Below the pieces are notes generated by a model. That model saw only the letters and a list, made by a program, of their open reading frames with translations, made no database searches and was not told the origin of the DNA. From Allomyces macrogynus ATCC 38327 (lineage: Eukaryota; Blastocladiomycota; Blastocladiomycetes; Blastocladiales; Blastocladiaceae), in assembly GCA_000151295.1 (NCBI GenBank), contig GG745391.1:88468-110911 (forward strand): 22,444 nucleotides of DNA, read 5' to 3'. Each line of letters begins with the position of its first letter. Positions within the stretch are counted from its first letter, which is position 1. This document shows positions 10,695-19,286 of the stretch, one piece after another. The translations under genes were made by a program, and so were the position numbers.

Positions 10695-11263
10695 GTTGCT
10701 GCTGGTTGCTCGCGGTGGTTAGGGTCGAGCAAGATCAAGCTGAACTGATGATGATGCTGAAGAGGGAGTGCCAGTGGCAGAGATCGTCGCGCTCACGTGC
10801 GCCGACTTAAAGAGTGATCAGCGCCGCTTCGTTTTGACGCCCGCTCCGCGCAACCACGATTACTTGATTTCCAACTCGACAAGTCGAGTGTCACTCGCTG
10901 CAAGGCATGCATTCAACCATTTTGAGCTCAATGATGGCCTGTTGGCCCGGGATCAGGCGGTGGTGAACAAGGGCGATCCTGTTCAGGTCGACGAGGATTT
11001 CCCATTACTGGGCTTTCGATACGACACATCAAGCACGGTCAATGGAAACCACGGAAAAACGGCAGCGATCTGTCGTTCCACGCTGTGCTTTGTGCCACCG
11101 AGCACGGCGCGAGACCCTGTCCAGCGCGACCTCTCACTCGCGCTCACGTCACAGATGGACCTGTTGCTGACCGCCGTGCCATCACGCACTCGCACCCCGT
11201 TTCCCGCGCGTAGCCGCACCCTTCGACTCTCGCTCCTGCTCCCGCTCCCGCCCCACCATCACC
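10695..11263. promoter_or_regulatory. Divergent promoter region (unrecognised gene / prefoldin 1)
   Basis: This 569-bp interval lies between two divergent starts. One long plus-strand open frame crosses it (about 10768-11361), but it has no family motif and runs through the prefoldin 1 start and first intron out of frame, so I treat it as chance. A pyrimidine-rich tract (about 11216-11255) lies just upstream of the prefoldin ATG and could be a transcription-start-proximal CT block. Confidence 0.45.
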
Positions 11264-11763
11264 ATGGCCGAAGCCGCGTTCCAAAAGGTCTGTCGGGCCC
11301 GCATTTTTCCGGCGTCTGTTCCGCTCGGCTTGCACTTACAACGACTGCGCACACGATGTAGATGCTCGAGGAGATCCAGGCCAAGTCGTCCGAGTACAAC
11401 CGGCAGCTCGTGCAAGTGCGCACGCAGATCCAGCTCAAGGAGCGCGAGCGCAAGGTCTCGGAAATTCAGATCCGAGAACTCGAGGCCGCGGGCACCAAGA
11501 CCAACACGTTTGTCTCGGTTGGCAAGATGTACGTACGCGCGCAGCCTGGGGTGAAGAGCGCACTGCGAACGCCAACTGACCCGCACGCGACTAGGTTCCT
11601 GCAAATGCCGCAACCGACGATCGTGAACCAGCTGCAAATGAAGGTGGCGTCGCTCGCCGACGACGTGGCCGTGCTCACCAAGAAGCAAGCGTACTTGGTC
11701 AAGTCGGTCGCGGATTGCCAGTCGGCGCTCAACGAGGCCATCAAGCAGATGCAGTCGGCATAA
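11264..11763 (+). CDS. PFD1: Prefoldin subunit 1 (beta-type)
   Basis: This is a subunit of the hexameric cytosolic prefoldin chaperone, which passes nascent actin and tubulin to the CCT chaperonin. Exon 1 (11264-11287) encodes MAEAAFQK. An intron at 11288-11361 (donor gtctgt, acceptor tgtag) leads to exon 2 (MLEEIQAKSSEYNRQL, then KERERKVSEIQIRELEA). A second intron at 11529-11594 (donor gtacgt, branch-like aactgac, acceptor actag, phase 2) joins VSVGKM to FLQMPQPTIVNQLQ. This reproduces the GRMF-type junction of prefoldin 1 proteins. The product is 119 residues, close to the usual 110-125. Heptad-rich helices at both ends flank the short beta-hairpin region, as expected for a beta-class subunit. 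The second intron is 66 nt, keeps the frame and has no stop, so an unspliced reading would look like a 22-residue insertion. Confidence 0.9.
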
Positions 11764-12084
11764 GGACGGTAGAGATATGTGGTTGTCATTTGATACTTGA
11801 CGCAGTTTTGGATCCGCTATGTCGTCGTGCTGGAGGGTGAGAGCTGTCGCGGGTCATGCTCGTTTTGTGAAAGAAGATGAGCGATGCGCGGCTTACAATT
11901 TTAACACGCAGCAAATCCAAGGCTCCAAAACATGATGCTGATTTGGGGGGAAAATTATTCACAAATTGCCGCTGCGCCTGCTTCAATTGCTCCACACGGA
12001 CACCGCCGCGACCACCACATTGGCTATCACGACCACCGTCGGGGGACACGGCCGTCGATGGCACCACGCGCAGAGTCGTGCTCC
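11764..12084. other. Convergent intergenic region (prefoldin 1 / Mago)
   Basis: These 321 bp hold the 3' ends of two convergent genes. I see no gene in the interval. Local composition is more AT-rich than in the flanking coding sequence (about 11890-11990). Confidence 0.5.
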
Positions 12085-13250
12085 TTAGATCGGCTTGATC
12101 TACAAGCAGGGCCCAGGACGTGAGAATGAGCGAGCGGGATCGGACAAAGATGGTGCAACCACCAACGGACCTTGAAGTGCAGCGAGATCAACGAGAACAC
12201 AAAGCACTTGAGGTCCTGCACGAGGTAGTAGAACGCCTTGAGGCCCTCGGGGTCGCTCGAGTTTTGAATGTCGACGAGCGACCCAATTTTGGAGGTCTGG
12301 TGGGGCCACGGAAAGGAAACTGGTCAGCACGGGTCGCCCCAGACGTGGTCAGAGGGTGGAATCGTACCGTGAAGCAGATGTGGTCCTTGCCCGACACGAT
12401 TTCCAGCTCCTGCTTGCCGTCAATGTTGGGCTCGGGCCAGTTGGCGTCGTCTTCCCTGCACACCGAGGGGTAGTGAGCGGTGAGTGAAGGACTCGCTCGA
12501 CGCCGCGACCAACACGGTTGCGCAAAAGATTCGGGAATTTTTCACCCCGGCCATGGGCCCGCCAGCGCTCGCGAGCGATAAAAAAAATCCGTACTTCATG
12601 ATCTCCGACTGCGCAACGATTCGCTGCAGCTCCTTGAGAATCATCGGCGAGACATAGGCTAGAGATTGACCGACGGTTGCCTACGTCAGTTCGGTTTACA
12701 ACCGAGACCAAAATCGAATCGACAATTTGGCCGCGGCCGATTCCGTGGGGTGACCAGCCGCGCGGCGCTCGCGGACGACCACGCGGTGCGATAAGGTGAA
12801 TGGCATGACGACCGACCACAAAGTCGGAGCGACCACACGGCGTGGTGACGGACTACTCGGCACGGCGATCACATGCAGTCGACCGCACGGGTCGACCGAA
12901 CCAGCTCCGTGGGGCGACCGACCATCATCCGCGACGACCGATCACGCGGCCAACCACAACGACCAACAAGAAGTGACCATTCGAACGCCTGCAAAATCAC
13001 ACCTTCTTTGCGAATCATCGTATCATTCTTGTAATTCGAGTTGTTGCGATACCGCAGCTTGCCATTGCTCTGGAACTCGAATTCGAGAAACTCGTGGCCG
13101 TACCGGCCCGTGTGGCCGACGCTATTGTAGCAAACCCGAGACGATGGGGATCAGAGCAAATTCCGGGCTTGGATCGTGGTTGGATCTAGGATTATTTTGC
13201 AGCAAGTTGGGGCGTGGTTCATACTAGTATCGCACGTAAAAGTCGCTCAT
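12085..13250 (-). CDS. MAGO: Mago nashi, exon junction complex core subunit
   Basis: Mago binds Y14 (RBM8A) and locks eIF4A3 onto spliced mRNA in the exon junction complex. Six exons run from ATG 13250 with introns at 13224-13122, 13002-12659, 12594-12456, 12367-12297 and 12170-12100. The exons sum to 438 nt, giving 145 residues against 146 in human. The reading is near-colinear with Mago throughout: [99 protein letters not shown], and the terminal exon IKPI with stop. The last exon codes only four residues, yet its sequence is exactly the conserved Mago tail, which confirms the final splice. One intron is long for this window (344 nt). Presence of Mago fits an intron-rich fungus; budding yeast has lost it. 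Confidence 0.97.
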
Positions 13251-14120
13251 GGTGTTTGTGGCCGTCACTTGAGACCTTTTGCAAAGTCCTGAGACGAGGT
13301 TTCAGTTAGAAATAACGTTATGGCCCACCTCTGCGAGACGTTTCGAGGAGACTTTTTCTCAGGAAAGCCAACACAGGATCAGAGCTCTCTCTCTGGTCAC
13401 AGCGAAGCCGACCCGAGGTTTGTTCGACGCGAAAAGATGGATCCACTTTGGCGCTGCTGACCCTGACGCGCCACCTTGCCAAGGCACTTTGCACATCCAT
13501 GAGTCGTCCACCTCAGCTTGACTGCCGGCATCTTCACGGCATTTGTGGCAAGATTGTGGCGTTGCCAGAGCAAGCGCAACAGGTGCACAGCATGTGCTCT
13601 CCATGCCAGGGCTGCCAGAGGGATTTGCAGAGGCCACCACGATTGAGTGCACAGCTGTCTGTGCATGACACGCTCATGCTCATGCTCATGCCACCAGCTA
13701 CCACGCTGGTCTGTCTGCGCACTTCACTGAGCGACGCATGCACGATGGCGGTGTGGCCAGGCCACTGGCGGCAAGCGATGGCAAGGATGGCGTGCATGGA
13801 TTGCAACTGGAGCGATCTGCGTCATGGTCACTCTCCTTGTGTGAAATACGTAGGGGCTCCCATGAATTTTCAAGTTACTTCGTGGAAAATTGAATCCAAG
13901 CAGGGGATGTCTAAACTCAGAAAATATCTCGTTTTGGGACATTGCTGAAGGTCTCTGCTGCCCAACAACAATGATGCTGTCACCCATGAATATCCACGGC
14001 CCGCAACTACTAGTCAGCACGCTCTGGAGAAACACAAATGATTGGAACGGTCTTGCAATGTGGGCGGCGGGGGTGGGGCCTAAGTGAAGCCGCCAACTTG
14101 AGCAGAGCCTAAGTCAGGTC
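13251..14120. other. Gene-poor stretch upstream of Mago
   Basis: I see no convincing gene in these 870 bp. The 3' portion (about 13840-14000) is visibly less GC-rich than the genes. A plus-strand open frame at 13448-13948 is Cys/Met/His-rich with no recognisable motif and no plausible exon partners. The Mago promoter should lie in the left part. A short GCTCAT triplication occurs at 13672-13689. Confidence 0.5.
13672..13689. repeat. GCTCAT hexamer, three tandem copies
   Basis: Three perfect GCTCAT units stand in tandem within the gene-poor stretch. No function is evident. Confidence 0.8.
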
Positions 14121-14126
14121 AAAAAA
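14121..14126 (-). terminator. Candidate RNA polymerase III T-run for tRNA-Gly
   Basis: Six A residues on the plus strand read as TTTTTT on the minus strand, 48 bases past the tRNA 3' end. No run of four or more T occurs closer, so this is the first plausible Pol III terminator. The trailer would be unusually long. Confidence 0.45.
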
Positions 14127-14174
14127 CTCGACGCACCTTCGTGGCGTTTCCAGTCAATTCGCAGCAAGACCTAT

Positions 14175-14246
14175 TGCGCCGTCCGGGGTTCGAACCCGGG
14201 ACACCACCTTGGAAGGGTGGGATGTTAACCACTACACTAACGGCGC
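14175..14246 (-). tRNA. trnG-UCC: tRNA-Gly (anticodon UCC)
   Basis: The minus strand folds as a 72-nt cloverleaf including the discriminator A. The acceptor stem is GCGCCGT with ACGGCGC. The anticodon stem CCACC/GGTGG encloses the loop CTTCCAA, whose central bases TCC read glycine GGA codons (and GGG by wobble). The T stem CCGGG/CCCGG encloses TTCGAAC. The internal A box (TAGTGTAGTGG) and B box (GGTTCGAAC) are intact. There is no intron and no encoded CCA. The high similarity to eukaryotic nuclear tRNA-Gly indicates a nuclear gene. Confidence 0.97.
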
Positions 14247-14277
14247 CAATGTCTTGTGATGAGGAAGTTTTGATTCC

Positions 14278-14287
14278 GTATATATAC
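14278..14287 (-). promoter_or_regulatory. TATA-like palindrome upstream of tRNA-Gly, also upstream of Bcs1
   Basis: The palindrome GTATATATAC sits 32-41 bases upstream of the tRNA 5' end and about 105 bases upstream of the Bcs1 ATG on the other strand. In fission yeast an upstream TATA element at about this distance is needed for tRNA transcription, so a Pol III role is possible. A Pol II role for Bcs1 is the alternative. Both are inferred from position only. Confidence 0.5.
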
Positions 14288-14391
14288 TAATCGTGCATTG
14301 ATTTTGGTATTGGCTCTGATCCTCCTCCATCGACAAGGTGGGCAGTGAGCACCAAACCGATTTTGATAGTCGCCCACTCGCTGCAAAGCTC

Positions 14392-16389
14392 ATGTCGCTC
14401 AGCGTTATTGGCCGTCTGAGCGGTGTCCAGCAACAATTCGGCACCAGCAAGTTGATTCGGGTCGCGACCACTGTGGCCATTTCAAGATTCAACACCAGCC
14501 GACCAATCCCAACAAGCATTCTCTCTCCGAACATCATTTCCCCCGCGGTGGCCACGCCGATCATGTCAAGGCAACACCGATCCTTCCACGCCTCAGGCCC
14601 GCATCTCGATGTCGACCCGACCGACCCAACGTCCCCGACCTCGTTCCCCGCCCGACTCGCGGCCATGACGGGTCTATCCGGACTCGATACGCCCCTAGCG
14701 ACGGGTTCTCTGGCGCTGACGGCCATGGCCGGCACCCTGGCCGCTGTCAAAGTGCTCGGGGACATGCTCGTCGATTTGATCAAGAAGCGCATTCTTGTGC
14801 GTGCCGATATCGATTCGCGTGACGATGCGTATGCGTGGGTGCTCGCGTGGCTTGCCGAGTCTCTGCAGCGCGACTGCCGCCACGTCTCGGTCTCAACGCG
14901 CGTCTCGCTCACCATGACGTCGGCACATGCCGCCGAGGAGGCCGCGGTGACGGCCGCAGCGACGGGGCACCGGCCCGTTTACTTTTTCCCGGCACTCGGT
15001 ACTGAATTTGGCGATTTTGCGGTCGAGATTTACGATTGTGGGTTTAGACACTGACCCGAGCTCGCTTTCATTCCAGGTGTCCACTTTTTTTGGTACCGCA
15101 ACCGGCTCTTCTGGGCGACGCGCACTCGCGCGCAACCCGCATCTGGCGCCGTCTCCGGCGGCGCGGCCCCGGCCGAGACGCTGCGGCTCACGACGCTCGG
15201 CCGCGACCGGCGCATCATCGAGCACCTCGTGCACGACGCGCAATCGCTGCACCTCGCACGGGACAAGTCGCGCACGCAAGTCCTGACCGGCGACCAGTAT
15301 GGCGTCTGGCGCCGCGTCTACTCGCGCCCCGCGCGCCCACTCGCGTCGGTGGTCCTGGACGCGCGCGTCAAGCGCGACCTGGTCGCCGACGCGCGCGCGT
15401 TTTTGGCGTCCGAGCAGTGGTACGCCGAGACAGGGATCCCGTACCGCCGCGGGTACCTCCTGCACGGTCCACCGGGCACGGGCAAGACGAGTCTGGTCGC
15501 GGCGCTCGCGGGCCACTTGCAGCTCAACGTTTATGTCCTGAATCTCGCGTCCAAGGCACTCAACGACGCGAACGTGCTCGAGCTCCTGATCGATGCGCCG
15601 CCGCGGTGCATTTTGCTCCTCGAGGACATCCACGCGCTCTTCCAGCCGCCCGCGGACCCGATCGACTCCACGGCCATCGAGCCGACGTCGGGCCCGCTCG
15701 AGAACGGCGGGTACAAGTACACGCGCCCATCGCTCACGTCCAACATTTCCTTCTCCACCCTCCTCAACATCCTTGACGGTGTGACGGCCTCTGAGGGCCG
15801 GCTGCTCATCATGACGTGCAACACGACCGAGCACCTCGACCCAGCCCTGCTTCGTCCGGGGCGCGTCGACCGGCACGTCTACCTCGGCAACGCGTCCCCC
15901 GCCATGGCCGCGACCTTGGCCGCGCGGTTTTTCCCGACCGCCGACGACAAGGTACCCGCCGCGTTCGCGCGCGCTCTCGCCGACCAAATCGCGCGCGGCG
16001 GGCTGGCCGCACCGGCGAATCCGCACCTGGCCGTGGCTCCCGCACCGGCACCGGTGAGCGGTGAGGACGATGACTTGGGTCCGGTCAACTTACCCGTCGA
16101 GGACACGCAGGCGGTCGCGCGCGCGGCCGTGGCGCTCGCGCACGTGCGCGACGACCTGGTGCATGCCGAGTCGCGCGTGTCGCCGGCGCAGCTCGTGCAG
16201 TACTTGATGCGGTTCCGGCACGATCCGGCGGCCGCGGTCGCGAATGTCGCGCAGCTCGTGGCGATGGGGAGCAGTGGGGCCGCGGGTACGGCGCAGGCTG
16301 TCGACGGCCGTGCCGAGGAGGACGCGGCGGCGAGTGGTGGGATGCGGCAGCGTAAAGTGGTCGGTAGCACGGAGAGTGACGCGGAATAG
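14392..16389 (+). CDS. BCS1: Mitochondrial AAA ATPase Bcs1 (complex III assembly)
   Basis: Bcs1 is an inner-membrane AAA ATPase that translocates the folded Rieske protein to complete cytochrome bc1. Exon 1 (14392-14998) and exon 2 (15077-16389) flank a 78-nt intron with donor gtactg and acceptor ttccag. The splice restores PALGVHFFWYRNR, the PxxGxHxFxY motif of the Bcs1 N-domain. The product is 639 residues, against about 420-460 in most Bcs1 proteins. A single membrane segment lies at about residues 104-124 (GSLALTAMAGTLAAVKVLGD), preceded by a long Ser/Arg-containing leader. Walker A is GPPGTGKTS (about 334) and Walker B is ILLLEDIHALF (about 381). The segment TTEHLDPALLRPGRVDRHVYLG corresponds to the sensor and arginine-finger region. 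The extra length lies in the leader and in an acidic, Ala-rich C-terminal extension after the AAA domain. The start is the first ATG in the frame. Confidence 0.93.
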
Positions 16390-16861
16390 AGCAGAATGAT
16401 TGAATGATTATTTATTGGTCATGAATCGTTTGGTTGCCGTCGTCGGAGTGTGTCCTGGCGCTGTCCTGGTGCCGTCGTGCCGGTGGGTGATTTGTGTGCG
16501 TCAGCGCGCACTGAGCAGCGGTGGTCAAAAACGCTGTGTTGGCGAAGGATCACGGAACACATGGCGCCATCCGCCACGCCGCAAGCCGCACGGATGAGAA
16601 AAGGCCGTTGCGGGAGAACGGAACCGGCCATATTGCTTAGGAACCGAAGCGTTCCGCGCGTCTCCCACCGTGGTCCCACACTTCATTTTCCTGATCACTT
16701 CATTCCGTTTTCCCTCGTATTGTCCTGTTTGCCGCACCGTCGGCGTCAGCTGCAAGCAATGCCGGGCGACGCCCACCGCATCGCGATAGCCCGCAACCCT
16801 GCGAAGGACCACATGTGCGGCACGAATGGAAGGAAACGCGAGTCTTCCTTGCGGGGTCGCG
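16390..16861. other. Intergenic region downstream of Bcs1
   Basis: I see no gene here. An AT-rich patch directly after the Bcs1 stop (about 16396-16425) probably belongs to its 3' end. The right part forms the upstream promoter region of the flavoprotein gene. Confidence 0.5.
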
Positions 16862-16869
16862 TATAAAAG
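16862..16869 (+). promoter_or_regulatory. TATA box of the quinone oxidoreductase gene
   Basis: A perfect TATAAAAG stands 113 bases before the ATG at 16982, flanked by GC-rich sequence. A pyrimidine-rich block (about 16887-16902) follows at roughly the expected transcription-start distance. This is the clearest Pol II core promoter in the window and suggests a TATA-dependent, possibly stress-inducible gene. Confidence 0.75.
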
Positions 16870-16981
16870 GCGCGAGCACCCACGGCCTCTTCTCTCCTCC
16901 ATCGACCCGACAACGACGACAGGCTCGTTTGCACCAGCTCGACCTCACTTCCCCATCCCTCAACCCCAACTCCTCGCAACA

Positions 16982-17686
16982 ATGGCGCAGAAGGCTAAGG
17001 TACGCGCCCTTGGCAGCACGCATCGCCTCCCCTCGCTCGCACGGCTGACCACGAATCTGACCAACCGTCATCGGCTTGCGTAGATTGCCATCATCATCTA
17101 CTCGCTCTACCACCACGTCTACACGCTGGCCAAGTCGGTCAAGGCCGGCATCGACGCGACGGGCCACGCCGAAGCGACCATCTTCCGCGTCGCAGAGACG
17201 CTCCCCGCCGAGGTGCTCACCAAGATGCACGCGCCGCCGGCGCCCGAGCTCCCGATTGCCACGCCCGAGACGCTCACCTCGCACGACGGTATCGTCTTCG
17301 GCATCCCGACGCGGTTCGGCATGCTACCGGCGCAGGTCAAGGCCTTCTTCGACTCGACGGGTCAGCTGTGGATGCAGGGCGCGCTGCAGGGCAAGCCGGC
17401 CAGTATTTTCGTGTCGACGGCGACGCAGCACGGCGGCCACGAGACGACGGCGCTCGCGACGCTGCCCTACTTTGCGCACCTCGGGCTCATTTACGTGCCG
17501 CTCGGCGCGCTCGCGCCCAACGGGATCGACGAAATGACGGGCGGGTCGCCGTGGGGCGCCGGCACGATTGCGGGCGGTGACGGGTCCCGCCAGCCGTCGG
17601 CCAAGGAGCTCGAGACGGCAACCGCGCAGGGCAAGCACTTTGCCACGGTCACGGCCAAGCTCGTCAACGGCGCGGCCCTGCTGTAA
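16982..17686 (+). CDS. PST2: NAD(P)H:quinone oxidoreductase, flavodoxin-like WrbA/Pst2 family
   Basis: This FMN-dependent two-electron reductase lowers quinones without semiquinone formation. Fungal members (Pst2, Rfs1, Ycp4) sit at eisosomes and respond to oxidative stress. Exon 1 (16982-16999) encodes MAQKAK. An 84-nt intron at 17000-17083 (donor gtacgc, acceptor gcgtag) joins IAIIIYSLYHHVYTLAKSV, the beta1-loop-helix that binds the FMN phosphate. GIPTRFGMLPAQVKAFFDST is the WrbA-type loop, and STATQHGGHETT is the second flavin-contacting segment. GSPWGAGTIAGGDGSRQPS is the family signature near the C-terminus, followed by the final helix. The product is 206 residues, the usual size. There is no signal peptide or membrane segment. 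The S. cerevisiae-style symbol is chosen by family, not by demonstrated orthology. Confidence 0.95.
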
Positions 17687-18048
17687 GATGGGTTCGATGC
17701 TCGATCATTTTGCAGCCTCGCTTTTATTACCCCGATGCCTTTGCTTCTGTAAATACATTACGATTTGGATCTGAAACTGCGCCTGTTGATTCCATTTGTG
17801 ATTGGACCGAAGACCGTGCGAGGGTGGCTGACAGAACCCCTGGTGGCAGTGGCTACAGGCTGAGAGGTTCCGTTCCAATCCAATCTTGCGGTGCTCCTGG
17901 AGAAGGGTTATGAACGAGAGCTGCCCTCGCGCACAAGCGTCTCTCCTGCTCCAATCATTCATTGCGACCAACTCAAAGCCGCTTTAATGTCCTCTGGCCA
18001 GTCACCCCGTGCCAATGGTCCCCCAAATCCATCCAAATACCGCGCGAA
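17687..18048. other. Intergenic region before the repeat-family array
   Basis: I see no gene in these 362 bp. The first 100 bases are AT-rich (for example gtaaatacatta at about 17750) and fit the 3' end of the flavoprotein transcript. Confidence 0.45.
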
Positions 18049-18458
18049 TCAGTGCCGCCGGCGGCGCATGCCAAACACGACCCAGTCACGGTCCACGGTA
18101 CCCGGCCGGTTGCTCCAGTCGTCGTCGAGTAGGGTGCGTGGCTGCACAAGACGCAGTACCGCACGTACTCGCGCGTGATGCCCACGCAGGCCATGAGTGC
18201 ATCATCCCAGGTGCCGGTGGGAGCCAAACGCGCGCGTTTCCCACTGGCGCTCGTGGTTTTCGAGTATGGGCAGTAGTGCAGGATGGTGTCAAAGTCGTGC
18301 AGTGGCACCGTCGTGCCGGAACTGCGTGATCTCAAACTTGGCCGTCACCGTGTACATGACTGGCCGTACTCGTCCTTAGCGAGTTGCTTGAGCACGGCCG
18401 CGTCGATCGCGCGCACGAGCGGGTTGGTAGCGGCGGGCGGGAGCGTGCGGCGGTCCTC

Positions 18459-18500
<42 letters not shown>

Positions 18501-19137
18501 AGAATCGGTGTCGCCGCTGCCGGTACCAATCGTGCCACCCAATCATGTCCTCGTACGCGACACCGGCATCGTCGTCGCTCGAGTCCGAGTCGCTCGAGTC
18601 CGAATTGCTCGTGTCCGAGCCGCTTGAGTCGTCACTCGAGTCCGAATCGCTCGAGTCGCCGCTATCGCTGTCGTCCTCGTCGTCGTGCGGCCGCATGCGG
18701 GACGGCGCGATCTGCACCCGCTCCAGCGTGCCACAGCCCAGTCGCATCTCGCGCGCAGCAACGGCCGGACCCGCCACGAGCGCAGTGGCATCCGCGTTCA
18801 CGCGCGCCACGGCGTCCATGGCCTTGGCCCACTCTGGCTGCAGCTCGGCCTGCGCGTGCATTTCGCACAGGACGTGCGCGAGCTCGTGGAGGCCGGGAAT
18901 CGCGGTGGCCGTATCGCGAGCGAGCCGCGCAAGTGCGTGCAGGTCGTTGAGCGTGCGCGTCATGGTCGCGACGGTCCCAATCGCGCGGTCGACGAGGTAC
19001 GTGCGCATGGCGGTGGTGCAGTCCATGGCATCTGCGACAAGGGTGCGCAGGTGCGTGTCGGCGGCCGCGGGCTCTGGCGGCAGCGGGGACGTGGTGTCGG
19101 GACGGGCGTGTGGAGGTGGTGCGGGTGCGTCGGTCAT
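18049..19137 (-). pseudogene. Array copy 1: unrecognised PGLH-family protein, disrupted or error-containing
   Basis: Function unknown. The frame starts at ATG 19137 (MTDAPAPPP), as in copy 2. An alanine-rich helical domain carries IPGLHELAHVLCEM and ARVNADA, motifs shared with copies 2 and 3. An APSRMRPHDDEDD segment and a Ser/Asp-rich acidic linker follow. A predicted phase-2 intron at 18556-18496 (61 nt, donor gtacga, acceptor ttccag) leads into a CAG tract read as polyserine. Then come IDAAVLKQLAKDEYG, TAKFEITQ, TVPLHDFD, VRYCVLCSHAPYS and, in a shifted frame, the terminal VVFGMRRRRH with stop. Against copies 2 and 3 the sequence is short by one base near 18345 and two near 18318, which brings a TGA into frame, and it slips again near 18120. 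It could be a decaying copy or an intact gene with assembly indels. Confidence 0.6.
18462..18498. repeat. CTG/CAG trinucleotide repeat (about 12 units)
   Basis: This perfect GCT/AGC tract of 37 bases lies inside copy 1. On the minus strand it is CAG, beginning directly at a predicted 3' splice site (ttccag). All three minus-strand frames are open through it (polyglutamine, polyserine, polyalanine). Continuity with the conserved downstream IDAAVL motif selects the polyserine frame. Confidence 0.95.
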
Positions 19138-19286
19138 GGCGGTTAGCAGATTAGTTAGCAAGCCGGTCAGATTGTCGAGAGGGATCACGACGATCGCGCC
19201 AGATCACGACCATGGTCGCCGCGTGCCGCCTTGGTAAATACCTATCCACGTCAACAGCAGCCCAGCACACGCGCCACCCGCACCCA

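Noticed and set aside
13448..13948. Plus-strand 166-residue open frame
   Set aside because: It has odd composition (Cys, Met, His), no motif, no fitting start context and no partner exons, so it is most likely chance.
18376..19188. Copy 1 read as a polyglutamine protein without splicing
   Set aside because: The sequence after the polyglutamine matches neither other copy. Splicing at 18556-18496 brings the conserved IDAAVL motif into frame through polyserine.
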